IMG/VR virus record: IMGVR_UViG_3300006874_000028
Span: 1-43,989 of that record
Strand: one strand, 5' to 3'
Origin: a virus
Length of the DNA stretch: 43,989 bases
Of the stretch, positions 33,689 through 40,837 are shown piece by piece. The stretch's first letter is position 1. Every line of letters begins with the position of its first letter. The notes under the pieces are model-generated. The model was given only the letters and a program-made list of their open reading frames with translations. It made no database searches and was not told the origin of the DNA. The translations under genes were made by a program, and so were the position numbers.

Positions 33689-35549
33689 CAGAAGCCTCCA
33701 AGATGTCCTTAAAGCGCTCCGGCGCCTCCGCTTTCCACTGGTTCAATGCAGCATCAATATCAGCCTGAGAAATCAGGGAGGCCTCGTCGATGTCGCCAAG
33801 AATGAGCCCTTCGGCCTTCATTGGCTCGATGGCATCCTCCTTGAAATATTCGGCAGTTTCCTTCTTGCCCTTGAAGGCGCCTTCCATGCTGCCGTGCTTG
33901 CGCTTATACAGCTCTTTGTACTTTCGCGTGACATAGGCCCCGGCCACTGCGCTTGGCCAAGTCTTGAACTTGGCCTTCGCTGCAGCAATTGCCTTCTTGT
34001 GGAGTTCCTTGTCCTTGAATTCCACATCTCCACGCTGATGCTCTAGATCCCGCGAGAGATAGAGACCTGCCTCGTCCATTGTTTCGTCATCAGGAGAGGC
34101 TCCACGAGTGCCGTCCATTGGCAGAGTGCCATTGGCCTGATCGAGAGGATCACGACCACCAGGAGACACTGCCAGTTTTCCATCGCCACTACCAGCCTTG
34201 TCAGGCATTTCCCGCACGATGGACGGATCGATAGTGGTCTCAATGCTGTATTCGCTCTTGCCGAAGCGGCTATCAGCCACCTCCTGCGGTGTGAGCACAC
34301 CCACCTGGATGTAGCGAGCATCGACGGCAGCAACACGCGCCCGCACGTCCGCCAGCTCCCGCTCATTCATTTCAAATAGCGGCTTGAAGCTCACGCGCCA
34401 GTTATCAGGCACCTTCCCATTGGTCGGCCCCGCCTTGCTGAGCATGATGTATTCCATCAGCTTCATTAGAGGCTTGCGAAAGTGTGTCTCCTGGTAGTGA
34501 TGGCAGATCTTCGCGAAATCACGCTCCTCCGAGCGGCCAGTAGCGCCAAGACCTGACGGCGACTGACCAAACAACAATGTATGGGGAATGCCAGATGCAG
34601 CAATAATGTCAAGCCGCAGCTTCTCCAAGATTTCAGAGACGCCACCGAAGTGGCGGCTCACAAATGCCAGCTCTTCCTTTTCAGCATCAATCGCGTAGCC
34701 GCGATAGATGCTCTTGCTCATGTCGTTCAGTTGCAGGCGGTCTTTCACTTGACTTTCTTTGCCTGCAGCAAGCATCGAAGCCAGGCCCCGCACCTTGTGA
34801 ACGAAAATGTCGAATTCAGTAAGAAGAGTGGCAATGGAGGAAGTGCCGCTGTAGTAGTGATTGAAGCTCTCAAACACGCTCTGCAGCACGCTCATGCCCC
34901 AGCCATAGTTCTTCTGACGGGTGCGGTAGGGCAGCCAAATGCCGTCAAAGCGCAAAATCCTGTCTTTATGGATGGCGCGAAGATTGGGTTGCTGAATAAG
35001 ATCACCAGAAATAATCTGGTAGTAAGTTGCTTTTGAATAGTCGTAAAGACTGTCTTCGCTGATAACCGGCGCAATCTGATGCCGATCCAGGCATTCCATG
35101 CCCTCCACGGCACGAATGTTGCTCCGATCAACGGGCATATCAGACGGACGGCCATCATCGATGTAAAGCAACAGTGCGCTGCCGCCATACAGTCGTGAAG
35201 TCTTAGCTGCCTCGTTAAAGCCCGACAGGATTTCGAGGTCTTCAATAGCTTGCTCAACGCCGGAAAGGGTTTCGGCGTTCACGCCTTCCCCGCCAAACAA
35301 AATTTCAAAACCCTCGCGGGTGCTCTCATCCGCCACGAGGTCAACAATGCGGCGCATGAGCCAATGTGCATAAAGACCTTCAAGGTCTTCATGGCCCATG
35401 AAGCTGACGGGCTTAACAGTAGTACGTGTGGTCTTATCACGTGTCGTACCCATGCCGGTGAACACGTTTTGCAGGCCATCAGCGCGAATACCACCCTCGG
35501 AACTGTGCCCGAGCTGCACCATATCCACACCTTGTGTAACGTCAGCCAT
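33669..35549 (-). CDS. Portal protein, DUF1073-like (626 aa)
   Basis: GLYAHWLMRRIVDLVADESTREGFEI, FNEAAKTSRLYGGSALLLYID, GIPHTLLFGQSPSGLGATGRSEERDFA and LMKLMEYIMLSKAG match the DUF1073 portal family. Start set at ATG 35,549 (MADVTQGVDMVQLG), because the longer frame to 35,594 would place its start upstream of the likely transcription start. The C-terminal ~110 residues (KAKFKTWPSAVAGAYVTRKYKELYKRK) are an extra basic domain beyond the usual portal end. Forms the DNA channel and packaging dock. Confidence 0.9.
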   Translation of the reverse strand: MADVTQGVDMVQLGHSSEGGIRADGLQNVFTGMGTTRDKTTRTTVKPVSFMGHEDLEGLYAHWLMRRIVDLVADESTREGFEILFGGEGVNAETLSGVEQAIEDLEILSGFNEAAKTSRLYGGSALLLYIDDGRPSDMPVDRSNIRAVEGMECLDRHQIAPVISEDSLYDYSKATYYQIISGDLIQQPNLRAIHKDRILRFDGIWLPYRTRQKNYGWGMSVLQSVFESFNHYYSGTSSIATLLTEFDIFVHKVRGLASMLAAGKESQVKDRLQLNDMSKSIYRGYAIDAEKEELAFVSRHFGGVSEILEKLRLDIIAASGIPHTLLFGQSPSGLGATGRSEERDFAKICHHYQETHFRKPLMKLMEYIMLSKAGPTNGKVPDNWRVSFKPLFEMNERELADVRARVAAVDARYIQVGVLTPQEVADSRFGKSEYSIETTIDPSIVREMPDKAGSGDGKLAVSPGGRDPLDQANGTLPMDGTRGASPDDETMDEAGLYLSRDLEHQRGDVEFKDKELHKKAIAAAKAKFKTWPSAVAGAYVTRKYKELYKRKHGSMEGAFKGKKETAEYFKEDAIEPMKAEGLILGDIDEASLISQADIDAALNQWKAEAPERFKDILEASDAQPTE

Positions 35550-35575
35550 GCATAAGAAATCCTGATGTTGCAACC

Positions 35576-35605
35576 ATTCTAAAACTGGATACATTGAAAC
35601 GTCAG
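35576..35605 (-). promoter_or_regulatory. Promoter of the portal operon
   Basis: On the minus strand, CTGACG (35,605-35,600) and TAGAAT (35,581-35,576) are separated by 18 bases, a sigma70-like arrangement. It lies in the short gap between the divergent portal and plus-strand genes and would start transcription near 35,570, upstream of the chosen portal start. Confidence 0.55.
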
Positions 35606-35622
35606 GATTCGCCTAGCACACC

Positions 35623-36144
35623 ATGGGCTACATAACGTGGGAGCTGTCACACTCCGAGAAGGCGCTCGCCATTGCAGAAGGTGAGCGTCGGCAGAGCGTC
35701 AACATGATTCAGGGCAAAATTGGCCGTGATCGAGGCCCCACTCACGGGCAAGATGCCCTCCGTGTTCACATCCTTGGGGCCGGTGGTGAGATGGCCGTTG
35801 CTTCATATCTTGGCCTTAAAGATGAAGTGTTTAAGGAGAGTGAAGCCCGACGCGGAAGTTATGATTTACCCCCGGACATCGATGTAAAAACACGAGCACG
35901 ACATTACTATGATCTGGCGTGCATGCTCGACGAAACCTCCTCTAAGACCCTGGTATTGGTCACCATCGAACATCGGGAGATACGCATCCACGGGTGGATC
36001 AAGGCCTACGATGCAATGCAGGACAAGTGGAAAAAGAGTCACGTACCAGGGCGCGTCTCTTATTTCGTTCCTAAAGAGAATCTTCGCCCGATTGAGGAAC
36101 TAAAAGCATGCTTAGCTGCTCAGACTTTGCCAAGCACGCCCTAA
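35623..36144 (+). CDS. PD-(D/E)XK nuclease-like protein next to terminase (173 aa)
   Basis: GAGGEMAVASYLGL (Glu56) followed by YDLPPDIDVKTR (Asp81, Asp87, Lys89) has the layout of a restriction-endonuclease-like core: helix Glu, then D...(D/E)xK on a hairpin. A strand follows (LVLVTIEHREIRIHGWI). It overlaps the large terminase by 37 bases and occupies the place where small terminases are often found, but has no helix-turn-helix. Role may be DNA processing or packaging. Fold assignment is by eye. Confidence 0.7.
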   Translation: MGYITWELSHSEKALAIAEGERRQSVNMIQGKIGRDRGPTHGQDALRVHILGAGGEMAVASYLGLKDEVFKESEARRGSYDLPPDIDVKTRARHYYDLACMLDETSSKTLVLVTIEHREIRIHGWIKAYDAMQDKWKKSHVPGRVSYFVPKENLRPIEELKACLAAQTLPSTP

Positions 36145-37472
36145 AGCTTGAACTCTATCCGAAGCAAGCTGAAATTCTTGACAGCTTCTTCACTGGCGGC
36201 TATTCACAGGCAACTTGGGCTCTCGGTCGCCGTAGTGGTAAAACGCTTATGGCTGCCGTTGCCTGCGTCTACATCTGTTTTGTACTGGAAGAGAAATACA
36301 AAAGCAAGGTACGGAAAGGGGAGAAGTGGTACGTCTTGACAGTGGCCAACAGTCAAGATCAGAGCCGCATTGCCCTCAATAACATCCGCCAGCTCATCCT
36401 CGATAGCCCGTTCGCCCAAGAAATCCAGCGCGAAACGGCAGATCAGCTTGAGATGAGCAATGGTTGCGTGTTCAAAGCTATTCCCACCTCCGGTAGGGCT
36501 GCTCGTGGTCTTGCATGTTGCGCTTGTGTGTTTGACGAGCTTGCCTTCGCAGTAGACGGCGATGCCAACTCTGGCGCCAACGGCATCTATCAAGCGCTTT
36601 CTCCTGCAGTGGCACAGTTTGGCCGGGAAGGCAAAATCCTTGAACTCTCTTCGCCTTGGCTCACAGACGGCCTCTTCTATCAACATTTCAAGGAAGCCGC
36701 CTCAGGGCGGTTTTCCCATTTGCAAGCTGTAAACCTCCCAACATGGGAGATGAATCCCACCATCTCTCGTGAATTCCTGGAGCTGGAGCGCCAGCGTGAC
36801 CCAGATAAGTTCAATGTGGAATATGGGGCGCAGTTCTCTGCCAATCTCTCTGCTCTCATCTCTCCTGATGTAGTAGAGGCCTGCATTGACGACAAACGCA
36901 AGGCATTGCCTCCTGAAGAGGCCTTTATGGGAACATATGTACTAGCGCTTGACCCTGCTCGCGGCGGCCTTGGTCGAGATAACTACACCGCCTGTATTGT
37001 TCATTTCAATAATGGCACTCTAGTTGTTGACAAGTTCCACACGTTTGTTGCCGACTTTGAAATTAATGGAAGGAAGGAAGTAAATATCAATGCAGTGGAA
37101 GACTGGATAAGGGAACAGCACAAGCTCTATTTGTTTGACAAGATCGTCATGGACCAATACAACAGCGCAGGCACAATCCAGGCCCTCACTGGTGATTTTC
37201 CCATTGAAGAACTCACTTGGACCATCAATTCCAAAGTAAAAGCATTCTCAAAGATGCGGGAATTATTTAATGCTGGACAGGTGAACATTTACAACCATGA
37301 AAAGGCAATTAGTGAAATCAAAGGTCTAACTGTGGTGTATAGAGCAGGCGGACAATGGACGGTAACTGGTGGCAAGCAAACTGGCATTGACGACCATGCA
37401 TTTGCATTGGCCGCAGCAATTCACGCCGCAAATCAAGACGACGAGGCTAATTGGCTAGACGGATTCATTTGA
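36108..37472 (+). CDS. Terminase large subunit (454 aa)
   Basis: ATPase: Walker A GRRSGKT (40-46), Walker B CVFDE (140-144), coupling segment ILELSSPW. Nuclease: ALDPARGG (Asp282), IVMDQY (Asp349), GIDDHAFALAAAIHA (Asp428/429), the three acidic positions of the RNase H-like domain. Complete length. It powers DNA packaging through the portal and cuts the concatemer. Plus-strand gene, transcribed away from the portal. Confidence 0.96.
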   Translation: MLSCSDFAKHALKLELYPKQAEILDSFFTGGYSQATWALGRRSGKTLMAAVACVYICFVLEEKYKSKVRKGEKWYVLTVANSQDQSRIALNNIRQLILDSPFAQEIQRETADQLEMSNGCVFKAIPTSGRAARGLACCACVFDELAFAVDGDANSGANGIYQALSPAVAQFGREGKILELSSPWLTDGLFYQHFKEAASGRFSHLQAVNLPTWEMNPTISREFLELERQRDPDKFNVEYGAQFSANLSALISPDVVEACIDDKRKALPPEEAFMGTYVLALDPARGGLGRDNYTACIVHFNNGTLVVDKFHTFVADFEINGRKEVNINAVEDWIREQHKLYLFDKIVMDQYNSAGTIQALTGDFPIEELTWTINSKVKAFSKMRELFNAGQVNIYNHEKAISEIKGLTVVYRAGGQWTVTGGKQTGIDDHAFALAAAIHAANQDDEANWLDGFI

Positions 37473-37512
37473 ACCTTTAGTATGTTCAAGAATTTATTTT
37501 CACAATGCCGAA

Positions 37513-37695
37513 GTGGAAACGCTTGAAATTAGTCCCAAAGAAGTGCAGTTCTTGGTAGCACTATTAGAGGGTGATCGCCAAACTGCGCTGCAGCTTCTTG
37601 CGGCAGAGCATTTTTATCAACCGTCCCTGCTGCCACGCCTCCGCAAAATTCAGCAAACGCTCAAAAAACAGCAGCGCCAAGAGCAATCCACTTGA
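37513..37695 (+). CDS. Hypothetical small protein (60 aa), GTG start
   Basis: Begins at GTG 37,513 (METLEISPKEVQFLVALLEG) since no in-frame ATG lies upstream. Two amphipathic helices and a Lys/Gln-rich end (TLKKQQRQEQ). No family recognised. It follows terminase by 40 bases on the same strand and precedes CP12, so it is probably co-transcribed. Confidence 0.6.
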   Translation: METLEISPKEVQFLVALLEGDRQTALQLLAAEHFYQPSLLPRLRKIQQTLKKQQRQEQST

Positions 37696-37721
37696 AAACA
37701 CTTAGCCTAAAAGTGTTCAAG
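37691..37721 (+). repeat. Inverted repeat before CP12
   Basis: CTTGAA plus CACTT (37,691-37,703, with a 2-base bulge) pair with AAGTG plus TTCAAG (37,711-37,721), 11 bp with a 7-base loop. It overlaps the previous stop codon and ends 9 bases before the CP12 ATG. No T-run follows, so it may affect translation or mRNA stability rather than terminate. Confidence 0.6.
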
Positions 37722-37729
37722 ATGATGCA

Positions 37730-37972
37730 ATGGAAAGGGAAGCTCTTCACCAAGCCTTTGCAAAAGTAGTGGATGCCTCCTTTGCGTTCACCACGGCCTT
37801 TAACGAGCACGGGGCAGACAGCGAGCAAGCCTGCGAGGCAAATAATGCCTATGTCGAAGCCATGGCCGCGTATAAAAAGGAGGTAGACCTTCCCTTTTCC
37901 ACGTCAACGCGCTGGGAGGTTTTGTGCCGGCAAAACCCGGAAGCTCCCGAGTGTCGTCTGTACGACGTATGA
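37730..37972 (+). CDS. cp12: CP12-like Calvin cycle inhibitor (80 aa)
   Basis: The C-terminal end WEVLCRQNPEAPECRLYDV carries the CP12 signature: Cys66 and Cys75 with eight residues between, N-P-E, E-C-R-x-Y-D. The middle helix (ACEANNAYVEAMAAYKKEV) corresponds to the CP12 helical part, though the AWD-VEEL core is relaxed and only one N-terminal Cys (35) is present. CP12 bridges GAPDH and phosphoribulokinase and blocks the Calvin cycle. Phage copies are thought to favour NADPH and ribose production for dNTPs. Pairs logically with the RNR genes. Confidence 0.88.
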   Translation: MEREALHQAFAKVVDASFAFTTAFNEHGADSEQACEANNAYVEAMAAYKKEVDLPFSTSTRWEVLCRQNPEAPECRLYDV

Positions 37973-38109
37973 ATGGCAATACAGTTTGCATGCAATACAT
38001 ATTGAATGGCCGCAAACACCAAGTTTGCGTGCCGCTTCATGAAGCACGTCACCACCATCGCTGGATTTCAGAGCAAGGTGGAACCATCTATTGGTCTTGG
38101 CGGCAATAG
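37969..38109 (+). CDS. Small hypothetical protein coupled to CP12 (46 aa)
   Basis: ATG at 37,969 overlaps the CP12 stop (ATGA), a sign of translational coupling. Product starts MNGNTVCMQYILNGRKHQVC and ends GTIYWSWRQ; it is rich in His and aromatic residues (LHEARHHHRWIS). A longer frame with a GTG start at 37,924 overlaps CP12 and is less likely. No family recognised. The His cluster could bind metal, but this is speculative. Confidence 0.6.
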   Translation: MNGNTVCMQYILNGRKHQVCVPLHEARHHHRWISEQGGTIYWSWRQ

Positions 38110-38161
38110 CTCCATCGTTTTATTTTTGCTTTATAGTTTCTGAGCAATCGCGATGCAGCCA

Positions 38162-38327
38162 CGAGGGGACGCCTGAGTGGTTTTATAGGGGGTGGTTCAG
38201 GCACCCCCGAATTGCAAGGGGAGGGTGGAAGCTCCCTTTGCTGTTGCCTTACCAGGACAACGATGAAGCTGCGGGAGGGCCGCCGCACGGCCATTATTGG
38301 ACTATTGCGTCCTACTCCCGCCCCTCG
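38162..38327 (+). ncRNA. Candidate compact multi-junction structured RNA next to tRNA-Thr
   Basis: A 166-base stretch with no reading frame folds by eye into a closed multi-arm structure. P1 CGAGGGG/CCCCTCG (162-168/321-327 of 38 kb) closes it. P2 GGGGGTG/CACCCCC is at 188-194/202-208. P3 is 10 bp with one G-U at 214-223/232-241. P4 is 7 bp with a bulge at 243-261. P5 GCGGGAG/CTCCCGC at 271-277/315-321 encloses two hairpins. The P2 loop TCAGG can pair with upstream CCTGA (172-176), a pseudoknot. P5 and P1 share one base. The 3' end coincides with the tRNA 5' end. Strand inferred from the tRNA. Confidence 0.6.
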
Positions 38328-38398
38328 CCCTTGTAGCTCAGTGGTAGAGCAATGCTTTTGTAAAGCATTAGCCGCGGGTTCAATTCCTGCCAGGGGCT
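38327..38398 (+). tRNA. tRNA-Thr (anticodon UGU)
   Basis: Complete cloverleaf. Acceptor GCCCTTG pairs with CAGGGGC (one G-U). The D-arm is GCTC/GAGC, the anticodon stem ATGCT/AGCAT has loop TTTGTAA, and the T-arm GCGGG/CCTGC has loop TTCAATT. Discriminator T; CCA is not encoded. It likely supplements decoding of ACA/ACG codons in Thr-rich virion proteins. It lies 16 bases upstream of the riboswitch, so processing would free that leader. Confidence 0.96.
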
Positions 38399-38414
38399 TG
38401 ATAAACTAAAAGTA

Positions 38415-38466
38415 CGTTCACCCCGGCGACGGGGCGCATGACTCGCTGTCACGGAACGGGGACAGC
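38415..38466 (+). promoter_or_regulatory. Glutamine riboswitch (downstream-peptide type)
   Basis: P1 CGTTC (38,415-38,419) pairs with GAACG (38,454-38,458). P2 CCCCG/CGGGG has a GCGA loop (38,421-38,434). GCTGTC (38,445-38,450) pairs with GACAGC (38,461-38,466), forming a pseudoknot because P1's 3' strand lies in its loop. The joining bases CGCATGACT and ACGGAACGG fit the downstream-peptide/glnA consensus as I remember it. These RNAs bind glutamine in cyanobacteria and cyanophages. It sits 16 bases before a 39-codon ORF, as the motif's name predicts. Confidence 0.9.
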
Positions 38467-38482
38467 ATCATCGGGAACCACC

Positions 38483-38602
38483 ATGAACCCTCTTGCACTG
38501 ATCAAGCAGCAGCTTGAGAAAGCCGCACGTCTGCGTGAAGCACAAATGGCCTCTCTGGTTTACAGGGGCGTTGCCTATGTGCCCAAGCCGCACTGGTTCT
38601 GA
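38483..38602 (+). CDS. Riboswitch-controlled short peptide, DUF4278-like (39 aa)
   Basis: MNPLALIKQQLEKAARLREA forms an amphipathic helix, followed by SLVYRGVAYVP and a short end KPHWF. The YRGVAY motif is that of DUF4278, small proteins frequent in cyanobacteria and their phages. As the gene downstream of the glutamine riboswitch it should respond to nitrogen status. Its biochemical role is not known; host glutamine synthetase inactivating factors are also small and under such riboswitches, but similarity to them is not evident. Confidence 0.88.
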   Translation: MNPLALIKQQLEKAARLREAQMASLVYRGVAYVPKPHWF

Positions 38603-38628
38603 AACTGCCCTCGTGGTAGTATTCCGTT

Positions 38629-38686
38629 GCTGACACGCTTATCATTTCAGCACAGCGTTCGCTCGCTGTTCAGTATGTCTAAGCGT
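38629..38686 (+). other. Structured 3' segment before the terminator
   Basis: ACGCTTA (38,635-38,641) pairs with TAAGCGT (38,680-38,686), enclosing ACAGCG/CGCTGT (38,652-38,669). GCTGA (38,629-38,633) can instead pair with TCAGC (38,647-38,651). It is part of the 3' UTR of the riboswitch peptide transcript. Function unknown; might be an mRNA-stabilising element. Confidence 0.45.
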
Positions 38687-38925
38687 TAAAGCAAGAAGGG
38701 GAGCATTAGCTCCCCTTCTTTTTGTTTTATGCGCAACTGATCGCTCGCTGGTAGTGTGTATTCAACGTCGTTCCAGTGGCGAATAACTCCTGCGATGATG
38801 AAAATATTGGTGGTCATGTACAAAAACAGTACAACAGTTCTAATAAGAGCGACAACATCTGCTTCTTTTTTATTCTTTCCAGCCTTCTCGCCAAGTGCTT
38901 TCGCCCAAAGCCGCCACATAATCAT
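38686..38925 (-). CDS. Small membrane protein (79 aa)
   Basis: Start at ATG 38,925, overlapping the phosphoesterase stop (ATGA). A longer frame begins 11 residues earlier and is less likely. MIMWRLWAKALGEKAGKNKKEADVVALIRT (core WAKALGEKAGKNKKEADVVAL) is followed by one transmembrane helix (VVLFLYMTTNIFIIAGVIRHW). From memory, proteins with ALGEKA...DVVALIRT...IAGVIRHW occur across cyanophages; function unknown. The coding end overlaps the terminator hairpin of the opposite strand. Confidence 0.8.
   Translation of the reverse strand: MIMWRLWAKALGEKAGKNKKEADVVALIRTVVLFLYMTTNIFIIAGVIRHWNDVEYTLPASDQLRIKQKEGELMLPFLL
38693..38728 (+). terminator. Strong rho-independent terminator (plus strand)
   Basis: AAGAAGGGGAGC (38,693-38,704) pairs perfectly with GCTCCCCTTCTT (38,709-38,720), ATTA loop, followed by TTTGTTTT. 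It ends the plus-strand tRNA/riboswitch/peptide transcript. The same bases encode the last residues of the convergent minus-strand gene. Confidence 0.92.
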
Positions 38926-39446
38926 TCGCCGTCGAAATAAGCCATAGCCTCGTCCCAATGGAAAGGGGCAAAATTATTCTGCTCTACGCAAGTGTTGAAA
39001 TAGCGCCGATCTAGGCTCCCACCAGGGAGCCTCACGTTGTGACAATGTAGATGACCGTGAATGTTACCCCTGAAACGCTGCTCAAACAGCTCCGGGTGCA
39101 ATGGAATGTGACTCAGCATGAATTCATGGTGATAAAAACATCCCCTCACGTCATCAAAATATTGCGCATAATCTGACAGCTTGTAGATGTCATGATTGCC
39201 ACGCACCAATACCTTTCGCCCGTTCAGGCGCTCCAATACTTTCAGGCCCCTACGCGGAATGGCTACGTCGCCTAAGTGGTAAATCCTGTCTTTGGGCTTC
39301 ACAACGGCGTTCCACTTTTCCACCATTGCTTCGTCTGCTTTTTCTGCATTGTCAAACGGACGTAGCTTCTCACCATCAGGCCGCAGAAACGTACAGGCCT
39401 TCTCATGGCCAAAGTGCGTATCTGAGATGAGCCAGCAATTGACCAT
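38922..39446 (-). CDS. Calcineurin-like metallophosphoesterase (174 aa)
   Basis: Start at ATG 39,446 (MVNCWLISDTHFGHEKA). All core motifs of the family are present: D-T-H near the N-terminus, HLGDVA, VRGNHD, LSHIPLH, and GNIHGHLH. Small, single domain, close to other phage and bacterial phosphoesterases that hydrolyse phosphomonoesters or diesters, including nucleic acid ends. Substrate cannot be inferred. Preceded by a terminator, so it has its own promoter region. Confidence 0.92.
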   Translation of the reverse strand: MVNCWLISDTHFGHEKACTFLRPDGEKLRPFDNAEKADEAMVEKWNAVVKPKDRIYHLGDVAIPRRGLKVLERLNGRKVLVRGNHDIYKLSDYAQYFDDVRGCFYHHEFMLSHIPLHPELFEQRFRGNIHGHLHCHNVRLPGGSLDRRYFNTCVEQNNFAPFHWDEAMAYFDGE

Positions 39447-39458
39447 AAACAAGACAAA

Positions 39459-39479
39459 GGGCGCCCTTGCGGGGCGCCC
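39459..39479 (-). terminator. Terminator after the endonuclease gene
   Basis: GGGCGCCC at 39,459-39,466 pairs with GGGCGCCC at 39,472-39,479, 5-base loop. On the minus strand it runs into TTTGTCTTG. It separates the endonuclease unit from the phosphoesterase unit. Confidence 0.8.
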
Positions 39480-39502
39480 CTTCTCCTCACACCTTGAAAA
39501 TA

Positions 39503-40003
39503 TTAGCGGTCCAACGCCGCCCGTAGGGCTTGCTTGCGCTTTTCTATGGACTCTGGAGTGGAATTTGCAACTAAGTACATGGCAGCTTCAAACAATGTGT
39601 CGTGACTGTCGTCTGCCTGGCCCAACATTATGTTGCATTTGCCACACAAGATGCCGCGCACTTGGCCGAATTCGTGGCAATGGTCAACAACAAATTGGCC
39701 GCTCCCGTGATTTGGACTAGTCGACTTGCAGATGGCACAGCAACTGCCCTGCGCTTTGAACATTGCCTCCCATTGCTCAAGCGTGATTCCATAGGTGTTG
39801 CGCAACTTCTTGTCCTTTTCTCTTCGCTTGTCGTACTGAGCCTTTCGCTGCGCCAATACTTCTGTCTTTCTGGTTCTATAACTGTTTCCCGCCTTTTCCT
39901 TGGTGCATTGCTTGCATCTGGCGGTGAGACCGTCTGCCACTCTCTTCTCCTTGTAAAACTGCGAAGAGTCCTTCTCAATGCCGCAGCAAACACACAGTTT
40001 CAT
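39503..40003 (-). CDS. Recombination endonuclease VII-like nuclease (166 aa)
   Basis: An N-terminal zinc ribbon (Cys4, Cys7, Cys30, Cys33: CVCCG ... ARCKQC) precedes a basic helix (RKAQYDKRREKDKKLRNTYG). A His-Me finger domain of the endonuclease VII family follows: CCAICKSTSP, FVVDHCHEFGQVRGILCGKCN. These enzymes resolve branched DNA before packaging or act as homing-type nucleases. Separate unit with its own terminator, which is common for mobile nucleases; the family name is more certain than the role. Confidence 0.9.
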   Translation of the reverse strand: MKLCVCCGIEKDSSQFYKEKRVADGLTARCKQCTKEKAGNSYRTRKTEVLAQRKAQYDKRREKDKKLRNTYGITLEQWEAMFKAQGSCCAICKSTSPNHGSGQFVVDHCHEFGQVRGILCGKCNIMLGQADDSHDTLFEAAMYLVANSTPESIEKRKQALRAALDR

Positions 40004-40004
40004 T

Positions 40005-40036
40005 CAAAGAAAAAGCGCCAGCAATCATGCTAGCGC
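40005..40036 (-). terminator. Terminator after RNR beta
   Basis: GCGCCAGCA (40,015-40,023) pairs with TGCTAGCGC (40,028-40,036), 9 bp with one G-U, 4-base loop. On the minus strand TTTTTCTTTG follows. It ends the RNR transcript before the endonuclease gene. Confidence 0.88.
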
Positions 40037-40069
40037 CTTGGTTGGGCAAACGCCTTGCTAGAACTGAAA

Positions 40070-40810
40070 CTATTCCCGACCGTAGCTGGGCAGGTCCACG
40101 TTTGAGCTTTCAAAGAAGGCGATTTGACGTGCGCGACGTGTGTCGACCATCTCTGGAGCTTTGCCTGTAAAGAACAGACTTTCGGATTGCCTCATCCAGA
40201 AATCCTTGTCAAGCCACCGATTATCACTTGGACCAAGATCCTCAAAGAGCCAAGCCGCTGTAGCGGCACGAAGCCGATTCAGACTTTGAGAATCCTCTTC
40301 GCCAAGCTCTTTTGCAACCATGCCGTGAATGGCAGTGTGAACACGCTCATCGCGGCTAATGTCAGCAGAAACAGTGCGCATGCCCACGTCGCCGTTTTGA
40401 CGGAAGAACGGCAACGCCACGAAAAACACGGAGCGCTCAAGAATGGCCGCCTTGTGGACGGGATGAGCTGGATGCTCATTCCATACTTTCAGGATGTTCA
40501 TCACATCACTCTCAGCCTTTTCATTTACGCCATGGACGGCGGCAATGTAATTAAGAGCCTGATCGTGGCGCTCTTCGTCCTCCATGTTGGACTGAAGAGC
40601 CTCTACGACGCCTGGGGTGGAAGGCAAATCCTTCTCCAGCCCTTGCGCCAAGAAATCCTTTACAGGCAGCTCTAGATGGCGCAAAGCCAGCGCCTTGAAC
40701 AAAGTAGCCTCGCTGCCCTCAGCAACGGCATTCCTGCTTACAGGAACGGCCTGCCAAGGCCGCTTCTTTGCAATTGTCTCTAGATAGGGGCTTTTCTCGG
40801 CAGTGGCCAT
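40070..40810 (-). CDS. nrdB: Ribonucleotide reductase beta-like di-metal protein (246 aa)
   Basis: Ferritin-like ligand set complete by eye: Glu47, Glu79/His82 (MEDEERHDQAL), Glu125 (AILERSVFFVAL), Glu155/His158 (SRDERVHTAIH). The position four after His82, where class Ia has the radical tyrosine, is Leu86; Tyr88 is nearby. This suggests a tyrosine-independent metal cofactor, as I recall proposed for class Id-like cyanophage enzymes. Much shorter than E. coli NrdB (376). Lies downstream of the alpha gene across a 59-base gap with a hairpin. Confidence 0.78.
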   Translation of the reverse strand: MATAEKSPYLETIAKKRPWQAVPVSRNAVAEGSEATLFKALALRHLELPVKDFLAQGLEKDLPSTPGVVEALQSNMEDEERHDQALNYIAAVHGVNEKAESDVMNILKVWNEHPAHPVHKAAILERSVFFVALPFFRQNGDVGMRTVSADISRDERVHTAIHGMVAKELGEEDSQSLNRLRAATAAWLFEDLGPSDNRWLDKDFWMRQSESLFFTGKAPEMVDTRRARQIAFFESSNVDLPSYGRE

Positions 40811-40837
40811 TTCAAACGATGGAATAGTGTGGATACG

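Noticed and set aside
38162-38327. tRNA-like reading with a UCA anticodon in the P2 loop
   Set aside because: A D-arm-like piece and a 7-base loop exist, but there is no T-arm, no U8 and no CCA-proximal fold. P1 closes 166 bases.
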